Notes: generated by a model not told the origin, from the sequence alone. A DNA stretch of 64,000 bases from Bradyrhizobium macuxiense (GCF_007993935.1 NZ_VITY01000007.1:62001-126000), one strand, 5' to 3'; shown: positions 52,285-60,027, counted from the stretch's first letter. Program-made: numbers and translations.

Positions 52285-52314
52285 TTGACTCGTCGGGCAA
52301 CTCAGGGGCATAAT
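52285..52314 (+). promoter_or_regulatory. Strong sigma-70-type promoter, copy B
   Basis: TTGACT (52285-52290) and CATAAT (52309-52314) are identical in sequence and 18-base spacing to copy A. The complete 30-base element is conserved between the copies. Confidence 0.65.
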
Positions 52315-52334
52315 CTGAAAATCAGAAATTGTTG

Positions 52335-52371
52335 AGCCCGCGCGGAGCCATCCGCGGCGGGCTTTTTGTTT
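52335..52371 (+). terminator. Intrinsic terminator, copy B
   Basis: This has the same 12-bp stem and TTTTTGTTT tail as copy A. The loop reads GCCA instead of GCGA, so the stem is kept while the loop varies, as expected if the hairpin matters. Confidence 0.8.
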
Positions 52372-52656
52372 GCCGTTTCACCGATCGGACGGCGGCCGCA
52401 ACGTCACGACGCCACATCCTCCCAGCCCGTCGCCTAAGCGTCGTCAGCGCGCCGCCGTCCGAACCTTTAAAGCGAGCACGAATTGGCCGGCGCGCGCGAA
52501 CGCGCCGGTCCTGCGGCGCGGCGCAAGCCGGCGCCGCCGGCGGCCCCATTCGTCAGGGATAAGGTTCGCGCCCCAAAGATCGCTGCCCGCTGCGCGATCT
52601 GCCGCAAATTCATTCATGGCCGCATCGCGCGCTGTTGGCCGATCAACGAGGTTTGC
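52370..52656 (+). pseudogene. Frame-disrupted small zinc-ribbon-like protein, copy B
   Basis: The frame reads PAARRKPAPPAAPFVRDKVR, APKIAARCAICRKFIHGRIA, RCWPINEVC. A second frame reached by a one-base shift adds HDCLSDIARGRE, which would supply the second cysteine of a CxxC pair. The N-terminal part lies in yet another frame because of small indels relative to copy A. It is probably a decayed phage gene. Confidence 0.4.
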
Positions 52657-52725
52657 ATGACTGCCTATCTGATATCGCTCGCGGTCGTGAGTCTGATCGC
52701 CATTGCATTGCTGGAGGCGGCATGA
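52657..52725 (+). CDS. Tiny membrane ORF (22 aa)
   Basis: The frame MTAYLISLAVVSLIAIALLE, AA is a single hydrophobic helix. GAGG lies 5 bases before the ATG, and the stop overlaps the next ATG by 4 bases. It could be a real phage miniprotein or the frameshifted tail of the zinc-ribbon gene; I cannot decide. Confidence 0.3.
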   Translation: MTAYLISLAVVSLIAIALLEAA

Positions 52726-52883
52726 GCGCCGAGATCATCCAGTTCATCCCGCGACCGCGGCAGGATCGCGAACGGACGGACTTTCCCACGATCGCATTTC
52801 GCTCGGCGTTGCCCGATCCCGAACCGGATCACGCAGACACGGCTCCGAGTGAATATCTCCCGTCCGATTGGCAGGAGAAGTGA
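52722..52883 (+). CDS. Small prophage-type protein (53 aa)
   Basis: The product MSAEIIQFIPRPRQDRERTD continues FPTIAFRSALPDPEPDHADT and ends SDWQEK. It is charged and proline-rich with no membrane segment. Similar short proteins precede terminase genes in Bradyrhizobium prophages, as far as I recall. It overlaps the tiny ORF upstream and is followed after 1 base by the next gene. Confidence 0.5.
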   Translation: MSAEIIQFIPRPRQDRERTDFPTIAFRSALPDPEPDHADTAPSEYLPSDWQEK

Positions 52884-52884
52884 G

Positions 52885-53139
52885 GTGGCGAAGACGATTA
52901 CACAAATCCGCTCGCTCGCGAGGAGCCATACGAGAAGCGCGATCAACGTGTTGGTCGGCGTCATGCGATCGACCAGCGCAACACCTGCTGCCCGCGTCTC
53001 CGCCGCCAACGCCATCCTCGATCGGGGCTGGGGCAAGGCGCCGCAGGCGATCGAAAATGGCGACGGAGCGCTGGAGCTTGTGCACCGCATCGAGCGGATC
53101 ATCGTCGAACCCGACGAGGTTGAGGACGAGGTTACCTAG
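52885..53139 (+). CDS. Small prophage-type protein upstream of terminase (84 aa), GTG start
   Basis: From GTG at 52885, with GGAG 7 bases upstream, the product contains QIRSLARSHTRSAINVLVGV, MRSTSATPAARVSAANAILD, RGWGKAPQAIENGDGALELV and HRIERIIVEPDEVEDEVT. The ARVSAANAILDRGWGKAPQ block is typical of small phage proteins located before terminase, perhaps a small-subunit-like role. In-frame codons continue past the TAG stop (LLWLFIKPNGSLESLVVG), an oddity that may reflect a former longer gene. Confidence 0.6.
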   Translation: MAKTITQIRSLARSHTRSAINVLVGVMRSTSATPAARVSAANAILDRGWGKAPQAIENGDGALELVHRIERIIVEPDEVEDEVT

Positions 53140-53208
53140 GAGTTGCTGTGGCTGTTCATCAAGCCCAACGGTTCGCTGGAGTCACTTGTCGTAGGTCTTT
53201 CCGAAACG

Positions 53209-53786
53209 TTCAATCACGTCATCGAGAACTCGGACCGCTAGCGTGGCCACTCGCGGCACCGTGTGCTCGGCTCGCCGGGGTGCACTTACCTACGTGCACG
53301 CTGCGTGATCTTAATCATGGCCGGTTCAAGCAGAGCGCCGCCATGGCGAGGGGCCAATGTGGGTTGTTCAAGCCTTTGTTGAGGTGTTCTTCTACTTCCT
53401 CGTTGACGTGATTGGATACACCGTGGCGCGGCTCATTTTGCCGGTCGTCTCGTTTGGACAAATTCGGGTCGCCGCCTACAATTGCGACGAGGAAGAGTTT
53501 GGTTGGCTTGGCAGCAGGCGTGAAGGCTTTGGGCGGTTGGAGCTAGGGGCGGGCGTCGCCAGCGGGATCGGTCTTGTCATCTGTGCGCTCTATCTGGCAG
53601 CGGTGTTATGGTTCGTAGGATGATGTAACGAGCCTAGTTGGGCGGCCCGTTTCGTACTTGTTGCGAAGAGATATTGGAGGGCCTGAGCAAGCGAGTGATC
53701 TGGTGTGCCGGATCTGCGGCGATCGCACATTCTGCCGCTGATCGCCTCGTCGGGTTCAATCACATCATCGAGAACCCAGACCGCTA
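53209..53786 (+). repeat. Pair of 32-bp direct repeats flanking the first small membrane gene
   Basis: Positions 53209-53240 and 53755-53786 match at 29 of 32 bases. Both encode the peptide FNH(V/I)IEN(S/P)DR in their frames. Each lies upstream of one of the two paralogous membrane genes (53357 and 53951), so a segment holding repeat plus gene appears to have been duplicated. Confidence 0.7.
53357..53623 (+). CDS. Small membrane protein, paralogue 1
   Basis: The 88-residue protein has an N-terminal membrane helix (VEVFFYFLVDVIGYTVARLI), a short soluble middle with NCDEEEFGWLGSRREGFGRL, and a second helix (GIGLVICALYLAAVLWFVG). GAGGGGCC lies just before the ATG. The motif ARLILPVVSFGQIRV and the W-L-G block recur in the protein at 53951. 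No family is recognised. It lies in the decayed prophage. Confidence 0.6.
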   Translation: MWVVQAFVEVFFYFLVDVIGYTVARLILPVVSFGQIRVAAYNCDEEEFGWLGSRREGFGRLELGAGVASGIGLVICALYLAAVLWFVG

Positions 53787-53950
53787 TGGGGGTCGCTTGC
53801 GCTATCGTGTGATTGCTCGCCAGAATCGCTCTACCAGTGCGTAGTCCGGCATGATATCTATCATTGCGTGTCCGAGCGCAATGGTGCCATTGAGCGACTG
53901 AAAGCAGCCTATTCGGCCGCTAGTGCTTTGTGTCATGCTGGTGATTGTCG

Positions 53951-54247
53951 ATGGCTATGACCGATAAGCGTCTTCGTGCGCTCCAGGCGGTGAGTATGAC
54001 ACTGCTCCTCTCGACCTTTGAGTCAATCTGGTGGTTATTTGGATACGTCATGGCCCGGCTGATCTTGCCGATCATCTCTTTCGGTAAGGTCCGGGTCGGC
54101 TCAGTCCTGGCTTCTCAGAAGTTCAACTGGCTTGGCTATCGATATTGCGAAGACGGCCGTCTGGAGATCGAAGCCACTCTGGCCACCCTGATCGGGCTCC
54201 TGGTTTTTTGTGCGGGGCTTATGGTGATTCTGTTCTTCATTCACTGA
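53951..54247 (+). CDS. Small membrane protein, paralogue 2
   Basis: The 98-residue protein repeats the layout of the one at 53357: helix SIWWLFGYVMARLILPIISF, then GKVRVG, NWLGYRYCEDGRLEIEA, then a second helix LIGLLVFCAGLMVILFFIH. ARLILPIISFGKVRV aligns almost residue for residue with ARLILPVVSFGQIRV. The N-terminus is longer and charged. An ATG six bases downstream is an alternative start. Two diverged copies that both stay open suggest selection. Confidence 0.6.
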   Translation: MAMTDKRLRALQAVSMTLLLSTFESIWWLFGYVMARLILPIISFGKVRVGSVLASQKFNWLGYRYCEDGRLEIEATLATLIGLLVFCAGLMVILFFIH

Positions 54248-54409
54248 GCTGCGCCCAGGTCGATGTATTCTTGACGCTCTATTCCTCAGTACGGACGCGA
54301 TCGCGGACGAGCCCAGGTGGGCCAGGTCTGCAACCATCTGACTGCACGCAACGATTTTGCGGGATGGCCCTCGCCGCAAAGTCGGCCTTGGATCGAACGG
54401 AGATTTTGT

Positions 54410-54595
54410 ATGTCGTACGCACCAGTTGCCGGAAGGGCAATTGCTGGATTGATCGGTCTACTCTCGATACCGAAGGCAAATCGCAAAGAGGCTTTTGTTG
54501 ATCGGATACAGAGAGAATTTCGCGGCCTTCTCGACCACGCTCAAGCACAGGCACTCTATGACGCCGATCCGCTTCTTGGGAAAGCTCTACGGTAA
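54410..54595 (+). CDS. Small hypothetical protein in prophage remnant (61 aa)
   Basis: The frame MSYAPVAGRAIAGLIGLLSI continues PKANRKEAFVDRIQREFRGL and LDHAQAQALYDADPLLGKAL. It has a hydrophobic start and a helical remainder. Its end overlaps the start of the frameshifted gene at 54558 by 38 bases, so it may be part of the same broken gene. No family is recognised. Confidence 0.3.
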   Translation: MSYAPVAGRAIAGLIGLLSIPKANRKEAFVDRIQREFRGLLDHAQAQALYDADPLLGKALR

Positions 54596-55159
54596 TGATC
54601 CGCTGAACTCGCGCAATCATCCGGCGTTTCCTCCAAGCGGGTTGTTGCCGCGCGAGGCTGGGGCGCGCGATCCGCGCCATGACTATTTCAATGCTGCGCC
54701 AAGCGGGGCCTGGCGCCTTCGGCCGGTTCGGTACCGGCGGGCAGTTTTCGCCGGGATCAGCGACATCGTCGCAACCGCTTTACGAGACGCGATCGTTCGT
54801 AGCGCCGCCCGACGAGCCTTCGCAGCGACCGGCGAGCAAGGAAGCACCTGTCCGACGGCTGATGCGAGTACCCGGGACAGGCGAGAGCGAATTCGAGGTG
54901 GAGCGTTGCCTGTGCCCTTCTTACCGCCGGCTCCCATTCCTCACCTGGGGCGGCCCGCTACGTTCGATGAACGCTTTCCAGCGTCCGCTCCGGCAGCGGG
55001 TGCGCCTTCGGGGGCGACGAGACCGACAAGCCCGTTCAGCGGGCAGCCTATGCGAACCTGCCGCCGTCGGTCTTTGGCCTTCCGGACAATTCCGATGTTC
55101 CGCAGACGGATTTCAATGACTGGCTTGCCGGCCTGATCCGGCCGCGTCCTCGTCAGTGA
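54558..55159 (+). pseudogene. Frameshifted prophage gene
   Basis: Protein-like sequence passes through three frames. First comes MTPIRFLGKLYGNDPLNSRN, HPAFPPSGLLPREAGARDPR. After a shift near 54700 it reads FGRFGTGGQFSPGSATSSQP, LYETRSFVAPPDEPS. Next is PFLPPAPIPHLGRPATFDER. Finally, in the third frame, AAYANLPPSVFGLPDNSDVP, QTDFNDWLAGLIRPRPRQ and a stop at 55157. Each piece reads as protein and the pieces follow in order, so one gene of about 200 codons has collected several small indels. Confidence 0.55.
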
Positions 55160-55238
55160 CAGTTCACGGCTGACGATCGCCAGGGATCGTCGAGGCATCC
55201 GCCCGACTCGCGAGCCGCTTTGCCTATCGAGAGTAACC

Positions 55239-55475
55239 TTGTCGATTCTGAAAATTCCAACCGCAAAAGTGTTCGAGTCGCTGTTACAGCCGGCACGTTA
55301 CAAGGGAGCGTTCGGCGGCCGAGGATCGGGAAAATGCGTCATCTGGGACAAGGTTCTCGGGCTTGGAACTACGCCGCAGCTCGCCGGAGATGTGAGCACC
55401 TGGGCCGGCATGATCATGGGCTTCTACTTTGGAAAGCGAACGTTTGAGAATGTCGCCCGCATCATACGACGGTGA
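55239..55475 (+). pseudogene. Truncated terminase large subunit N-terminus fused to another fragment
   Basis: From TTG at 55239 the frame reads SILKIPTAKVFESLLQPARY, KGAFGGRGSGK, where GGRGSGK is the terminase Walker A motif. Only about 33 residues of terminase remain, because the sequence then changes to LGTTPQLAGDVSTWAGMIMG, FYFGKRTFENVARIIRR, which looks like the tail of a different small phage protein. A large internal deletion is the simplest explanation. The 78-residue fusion is unlikely to package DNA. Confidence 0.65.
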
Positions 55476-55479
55476 CCCG

Positions 55480-55773
55480 ATGCGCGAAGCCGATGTCAAG
55501 GCAATCGTGATGGCTACGTTGATCGAACAGGATCGTGTGCGCAGAAGCGACATCGACGCCGTAGTGGTCAAGACCATTGCGACTGTCTTGACATCATTCG
55601 GCTTTGAAGAGGGGGACCAGCGAGAATTGCGCGCGGACTTCCAGCACCTCCGGCGGTGGCGAAAGAGCGTAGAGCAGGCGCAAAGTTACACATTCAAGGC
55701 AGTGATCACCGTGATCGCTACCGGATTCGTCGGCGCCATCTGGTTGGGTATCAAGGCCACGCTTGGAAAATAG
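55480..55773 (+). CDS. Small prophage-type membrane protein (97 aa)
   Basis: The product MREADVKAIVMATLIEQDRV continues with a soluble helical part (DFQHLRRWRKSVEQAQSYTF) and one C-terminal membrane helix (AVITVIATGFVGAIWLGIKA). The layout is common among small Bradyrhizobium prophage proteins located near lysis genes; a holin-related role is possible but unproved. It starts 4 bases after the terminase fusion stop and appears intact. Confidence 0.6.
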   Translation: MREADVKAIVMATLIEQDRVRRSDIDAVVVKTIATVLTSFGFEEGDQRELRADFQHLRRWRKSVEQAQSYTFKAVITVIATGFVGAIWLGIKATLGK

Positions 55774-55858
55774 CCAGTGTTGCGGGGAGTGAGCACATCT
55801 CCCTCCAAGCTGGAGAGCCAAGCAACCTAGCGGACAATAGTATGTCGAGGCGCGAACG

Positions 55859-56287
55859 ATGTACAGGATACGTGAGGTTGATCCGCAGGACGAAGAGGTT
55901 GCGGATGCGCTCGCCGAGCTCCATCAGCTGACCTTCTGCGATGGGACTCGTGTGCCCGACTTCGAGCAGGGGTATTGGTGGATTGCTTTCCGCGGGCTGA
56001 AGCCGATAGCATTCGCGGGCGTAGTTTCGTCAACCCATGTTGCCAACGCCGGATATCTGTGCCGCGTCGGGGTCGCGATGCCGCACTGTGGCCACGGCCT
56101 GCAAGTGCGGCTTACTCGGGCGCTGGAGGCGCGAGCGCGGCGGGCCGGCTGGAAGGCGATCGTTTCGGATACGACCGATAATCGATTCTCGGCGAACAAC
56201 TTCATCCGTCAGGGGTATCGGCTCTTCGAACCCGACTCGCCATGGGCATGGCAGCACACGCTGTATTGGCGGAAGGAACTCGTCTAG
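55859..56287 (+). CDS. GNAT acetyltransferase-like protein, prophage-associated
   Basis: The 142-residue protein has strands typical of a GNAT fold: GYWWIAFRGLKPIAFAGVVS, then GYLCRVGVAMPHCGHGLQVR, LTRALEARARRAGW, with a modified acetyl-CoA motif V-A-M-P-H-C-G-H-G-L. The closing block SANNFIRQGYRLF is the usual C-terminal pair. Single GNAT genes of this kind occur in Bradyrhizobium prophages. GAGG lies 8 bases before the ATG. It marks the right end of recognisable phage sequence. Confidence 0.75.
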   Translation: MYRIREVDPQDEEVADALAELHQLTFCDGTRVPDFEQGYWWIAFRGLKPIAFAGVVSSTHVANAGYLCRVGVAMPHCGHGLQVRLTRALEARARRAGWKAIVSDTTDNRFSANNFIRQGYRLFEPDSPWAWQHTLYWRKELV

Positions 56288-56649
56288 ATCCCGCGAGGTG
56301 GATCGGACCGTTGCCGCCAGTTTGACGACGTCGAGCGCCCGGTGGTCGATTGGCCACCGGGCCTTGCGGCGTTTCCGGTTCGCGGGTAGCCGCTTCGGCA
56401 AGCCGCGGTCGCGAGCCCGGATCGCGCATCAAGTTACGGGCGGGAGAATGCTGGAATGCCCTGTCCCGCGCGGACGAAATATGGCTGAGCGCTCCGCCAC
56501 GGGATGCCGGGTGGCGGCAGTTAAGAGCTCCGCGCTTTTTGAATTTGCCGGATGAAGGCCTGCACGTCTTGATCTCTGGTGATCGCTCGATAAACTGAGC
56601 CGATCGGCCGGTCGTGTGAATGTTTGGAGGTCGAACGAAGGAAGAGGCC
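56288..56649. other. Intergenic region between prophage remnant and catabolic island
   Basis: No gene is supported in these 362 bases. A perfect 9-bp hairpin (GCCCGGTGG/CCACCGGGC, 56337-56362) could end transcription of the GNAT gene. The element CTCGATAAAC at 56586-56595 recurs at 61205-61214, ahead of the Mo-hydroxylase genes, and may be a shared regulatory site. Confidence 0.4.
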
Positions 56650-57876
56650 ATGGTTGAGGTTGGCCGCGGGCTCGACGCGAAGGTGCCACCAGGCCCTGAT
56701 ATGGATTGCTATTCGCTCATGGTCGCACGAGCTAGGGCGCTCGTTCCGCTTTTGCGCGAGCGGGCGCAGCGGACCGAAGAATTGCGCCATTTGCCACCCG
56801 AAACCGAGCGGGATCTGCACGATAGTGGGCTTTTCCGAATTCTGCAGCCGAAGCGCGTCGGGGGCAGCGAACTCGACTATGTTGCGCTGGTCGATTGTGC
56901 CGACGCCCTGGGGCAGGGCGACGCCTCGGTCTCCTGGAATTTTGCCAATCTTGCAAGCCACCACTGGATGCTGGGCATGTTCGCGCCGGAGGCGCAGAGC
57001 GCGGTGTGGGGAGAGGATCCGGCCACGCTGATCGCGTCTTCGTTTGTCTTCCCGGCAGGTCGCGCCAAGAAGACGAGTGGCGGGTACGTGCTGAGTGGTC
57101 ATTGGCCGTTCTCATCCGGGGTAGAAGCATGCGGGTGGAACATGCTCGCGAGCGTGGTTGCGTCGGATGATGAGGCCGATGGTGTCGAGTATCGGCTGTT
57201 CCTGCTGAACAGGCGGGACTACAGCATCGAAGACACCTGGAATGCTGCTGGTTTGCGTGGAACCGGGTCGAACGATGTGCGGGTGGCCGACGCATTCGTT
57301 CCCGAGCATATGACGGTTGCCGTCAGCGATCTTGCCGGTGGCGCGACGCCAGGCAGCGTTGTCAATCCGAACGCGCTCTACATGCTTCCGGTTTTCTCGT
57401 TGTTTCCCTATGTGCTGTCTGGGGTCGGCCTAGGAAATGCCCAGGCTTGCCTCGACGATTATGTCGAGATCGCGCGGCATCGCGCCTCGACATATAACCG
57501 GGCCAAGATCGGGGATCTGCAGAGCACACAAATCAAGATCGCTGAAGCGTCGGCGAAGATAGATGCCGCGCGGCTGATCATGCGCACCAACTGCGTCGAG
57601 GTACTTGCGGAGGTTCGGCGTGGCGACATCCCGGGCATTGCTGCGAAGACGAAGCTCCGGCGCGATGGTGCGTTCGCGGTCAATCTGTGCACCGAAGCCG
57701 TCTCTCTCCTCTTTACGGCCAGCGGCGCGCGCAGCCTGTTCACCTCAGGTGCGTTGCAGCGTCAATTCCGCGATGCGCATGCGGTGAACTCGCATCTTGC
57801 CTTCAATTTCGACGCGGCAGGTACCAATTACGGGCGGGTGGCTCTTGGGCTGCCGTCCGAAAACCTGACGCTTTGA
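56650..57876 (+). CDS. Acyl-CoA dehydrogenase-fold flavin monooxygenase (group D, HsaA/HpaB-like)
   Basis: The 408-residue protein has an acyl-CoA dehydrogenase fold with RHLPPETERDLHDSGLFRIL, QPKRVGGSELDYVALVDCAD, GDASVSWNFANLASHHWMLG and SGGYVLSGHWPFSSGVEACG. It lacks the catalytic glutamate region typical of true dehydrogenases. It fits two-component oxygenases that use reduced FMN or FAD to hydroxylate aromatic rings. The flavin reductase gene follows after 10 bases, supporting this. AAGGAAGAGG lies before ATG 56650; an in-frame ATG at 56620 is less likely. The substrate is unknown. Confidence 0.87.
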   Translation: MVEVGRGLDAKVPPGPDMDCYSLMVARARALVPLLRERAQRTEELRHLPPETERDLHDSGLFRILQPKRVGGSELDYVALVDCADALGQGDASVSWNFANLASHHWMLGMFAPEAQSAVWGEDPATLIASSFVFPAGRAKKTSGGYVLSGHWPFSSGVEACGWNMLASVVASDDEADGVEYRLFLLNRRDYSIEDTWNAAGLRGTGSNDVRVADAFVPEHMTVAVSDLAGGATPGSVVNPNALYMLPVFSLFPYVLSGVGLGNAQACLDDYVEIARHRASTYNRAKIGDLQSTQIKIAEASAKIDAARLIMRTNCVEVLAEVRRGDIPGIAAKTKLRRDGAFAVNLCTEAVSLLFTASGARSLFTSGALQRQFRDAHAVNSHLAFNFDAAGTNYGRVALGLPSENLTL

Positions 57877-57886
57877 GGCTGGCCGG

Positions 57887-58441
57887 ATGTCCGACTCACC
57901 CAAACATCCGCCGGATCCGGCCAATGAGCTCGCAAGCGACAGTTCGACGATCGATCCCCGTGACTTCCGCAATGCGCTCGGTACGTTTGCGACCGGTGTA
58001 ACGATCGTCACCGCAATGTCGGCCGAAGGACGGCCGTACGGAATTACTTGCAATTCCTTCGCGTCAGTGTCGCTCAATCCGCCGCTGGTGCTCTGGAGCC
58101 TGGGGATGTTTTCGCAGGGGCTGCCGATCTTCCAGAATGCCAGCCACTTCACGGTCAATGTCCTCGATGCGTCACAGCAGACGTTGGCGATGCAGTTTGC
58201 CAAATCGTCGGGTGACAAGTTCGCGGGTGTGAGCTGGACTCCAGGCCTCGGGAACGCTCCAGTGCTTGCCGACGTGCTCGCAAATTTCCAGTGCCGTGCC
58301 GCCAACCGCTACTACGGCGGTGATCACGTCATTTTCCTGGGCGCTGTGGAAGCCTATGCTTACAGCGTCAACAGTCCGCTGCTGTTCTCGCGGGGAGGTT
58401 TTGGCCGGTTCTTGGCTGACGATGGTGACAAGCCATCATGA
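57887..58441 (+). CDS. Flavin reductase family protein (HpaC-like)
   Basis: The 184-residue protein has the flavin reductase core: DFRNALGTFATGVTIVTAMS, GRPYGITCNSFASVSLNPPL, LVLWSLGMFS and the loop AKSSGDKFAGVSW. It supplies reduced flavin to the oxygenase encoded upstream. The N-terminal 25 residues are acidic and poorly conserved. The TetR gene begins inside its stop codon (ATGA), so three genes form one transcript. Confidence 0.92.
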   Translation: MSDSPKHPPDPANELASDSSTIDPRDFRNALGTFATGVTIVTAMSAEGRPYGITCNSFASVSLNPPLVLWSLGMFSQGLPIFQNASHFTVNVLDASQQTLAMQFAKSSGDKFAGVSWTPGLGNAPVLADVLANFQCRAANRYYGGDHVIFLGAVEAYAYSVNSPLLFSRGGFGRFLADDGDKPS

Positions 58442-59127
58442 ATCGAAAGATGCCCGTCAAGCGAGTTTTTCGTACCAAGCAGAAGCGACTATCAGCTGAC
58501 GACCGTCGCAGTGAATTCGTCACCAAGGCGACCGAACTCTTTGCGGAGGAGGGGTTCGGCGGCGGCACGCGTGCTCTCGCTCGCAAACTCGGTGTGACGC
58601 AGCCGTTGCTTTACCGCTATTTTCCGAGCAAGGACGATCTCATCAAGGAGGTCTACCGCAAGGTCTATCTCGAACCCCTTGAAATCGGTTGGGAGAAATT
58701 GCTGTCCGATCGATCTCGTCCGCTCCGCGCGCGGCTGCAAGAATTTTACGAAGTTTATACAGACGCTATCTTCAATCGAAGATGGCTGAGGATCTACCTT
58801 TACTCGGGCCTGAAGGGTCTCGATATCAATCGCTGGTATGTTGGCATGGTCAAGGACAAGATTCTGACCCGCATTCTCAGGGAGTGCCGCCACGACGCCG
58901 GCCTCGCGACGCAGAGCCGGCCCAGCGCTGCCGAACTGGAACTGGCCTGGGTGTTTCACGGCGGCATTTTCTATTACGGGGTACGCAAATATATCTACGA
59001 AGCGCCTGTCCTCGAGGACAAGGCGCAGATGATCAGTGATGCGCTGGACATCTTCCTCGCGGGATTTGAGCGGATGGCGGAGAGCGCGACCGATCGACGG
59101 AGGGTGCCGATCAAGGTCGTCGGCTGA
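58438..59127 (+). CDS. TetR-family transcriptional regulator
   Basis: The 229-residue protein has a TetR DNA-binding domain: RRSEFVTKATELFAEEGFGG, GTRALARKLGVTQPLLYRYF, PSKDDLIKEVYRKVYLEP. The C-terminal ligand domain is helical and includes WRIYLYSGLKGLDI-like residues. It overlaps the reductase gene by 4 bases and is convergent with the deacetylase gene. It probably controls this operon and the divergent genes at 59131-64000. The shared element CTCGATAAAC is one candidate half-site. Confidence 0.93.
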   Translation: MNRKMPVKRVFRTKQKRLSADDRRSEFVTKATELFAEEGFGGGTRALARKLGVTQPLLYRYFPSKDDLIKEVYRKVYLEPLEIGWEKLLSDRSRPLRARLQEFYEVYTDAIFNRRWLRIYLYSGLKGLDINRWYVGMVKDKILTRILRECRHDAGLATQSRPSAAELELAWVFHGGIFYYGVRKYIYEAPVLEDKAQMISDALDIFLAGFERMAESATDRRRVPIKVVG

Positions 59128-59130
59128 GGA

Positions 59131-60006
59131 CTAGTTCTGCGCGATCTGATCCCGATACCAGTCGCCGATCTCGCTCGCCGTCATGAGCGCCACGCCGTCA
59201 TGGCCGATGACGTAGTCGAGCAGGGCTTCAAGGTACTTGATTCGATGTGGGACCCCTGTGATGTAGGGATGCACCGAAATCGCCATGATACGAGCATTCT
59301 CCGCGCCTTCGAGATACAGCCGATCGAACTGGTCGGTGCAGCGCGTCAGGAACTGTTCCGACGGCAGGTGCTGCAGGGCGTGAATGACGATGTCATTGGT
59401 CTCGACCGAATAGGGAATCGTCGTGACAATTCCGTGCGGCGTGGCGATCTCTTGCGGGAGATCGTCAATCACCCAGTCGGCCACGTATTCGATCCCGTTG
59501 AGGCGCAGGAGGTCGAGCGTTTCTTCGGTTTCGGTCAGGCCCGGGCTCTCCCATGATCGCGGTGGTTTGCCGGTGAATCCGGCAATGGTGTCGACCGCGC
59601 GCTTGATTGCATCCGCCTGGTTCTCCACCTTGTGCATCGGTCCCTGGACGAATCCGTGTCCCATGAATTCGAAGCCCGCCTCGAGCGCCGCCGACGCGAC
59701 GCGCGGATAGCTGTTGCAGACATTGGCATTCGCAGCCAGGGTCACCGGTATCTTTCGGTCGGTGAGTGCCTTGAATTGCCGCCAGAAGCCGGCACGCATG
59801 CCGTATTCGTGCCACGACCAGTTCGGCACGTCGGGCAACAGAGGCTGGCCCATCGGTGGGCTCAGCACGGTACGCGGCATCGCATTCCCAATGCGCCATT
59901 CCTCGACGTTGAGAATGACCCAGACGGCAAGCTTCTTGCCATGAGGCAACGTCAGCTTCGGCCTATCGACTTGCGCCTGGTACGGAATGCGATCGGTAAA
60001 GGCCAT
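59131..60006 (-). CDS. Polysaccharide deacetylase-family hydrolase (allantoinase/PuuE-like)
   Basis: The 291-residue protein belongs to the NodB-fold branch that includes metal-independent allantoinase PuuE. It shows VWVILNVEEWRIGNAMPRTV, LPDVPNWSWHEYGMRAGFWR, EFMGHGFVQGP, PRSWESPGLTETEETLDLLR and ISVHPYITGVPHRI. The usual sugar-deacetylase metal motif is replaced, so it likely opens or deacylates a cyclic amide or similar small compound. It follows the LLM oxidoreductase gene by 21 bases on the minus strand. This makes a heterocycle pathway plausible. Confidence 0.85.
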   Translation of the reverse strand: MAFTDRIPYQAQVDRPKLTLPHGKKLAVWVILNVEEWRIGNAMPRTVLSPPMGQPLLPDVPNWSWHEYGMRAGFWRQFKALTDRKIPVTLAANANVCNSYPRVASAALEAGFEFMGHGFVQGPMHKVENQADAIKRAVDTIAGFTGKPPRSWESPGLTETEETLDLLRLNGIEYVADWVIDDLPQEIATPHGIVTTIPYSVETNDIVIHALQHLPSEQFLTRCTDQFDRLYLEGAENARIMAISVHPYITGVPHRIKYLEALLDYVIGHDGVALMTASEIGDWYRDQIAQN

Positions 60007-60027
60007 GTCGATACTCCCTTGCGTTGA

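Larger units (their letters stand above)
52283..52630 (+). repeat. Direct repeat copy B (about 340 bp, prophage-derived)
   Basis: This is the second copy of the module at 51787. Differences include C-to-G changes in the terminator loop, a one-base insertion near 52419 and a two-base net deletion near 52470. The copies together show tandem duplication of a prophage segment, or two prophages side by side with internal deletions. Confidence 0.85.

Noticed and set aside
51600..52700. The repeated units as a possible CRISPR array.
   Set aside because: There are only two units, about 340 bp long and offset by 496 bp, with no short spacers or cas genes.
56173..56188. ACCGATAATCGAT, resembling the repressor palindrome.
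   Set aside because: It matches only one arm fully, is single, and lies inside the GNAT coding sequence.
59815..59845. GTCGGGCAACAGAGG, similar to the prophage promoter spacer core.
   Set aside because: It lies within the deacetylase coding sequence and lacks -35 and -10 hexamers.
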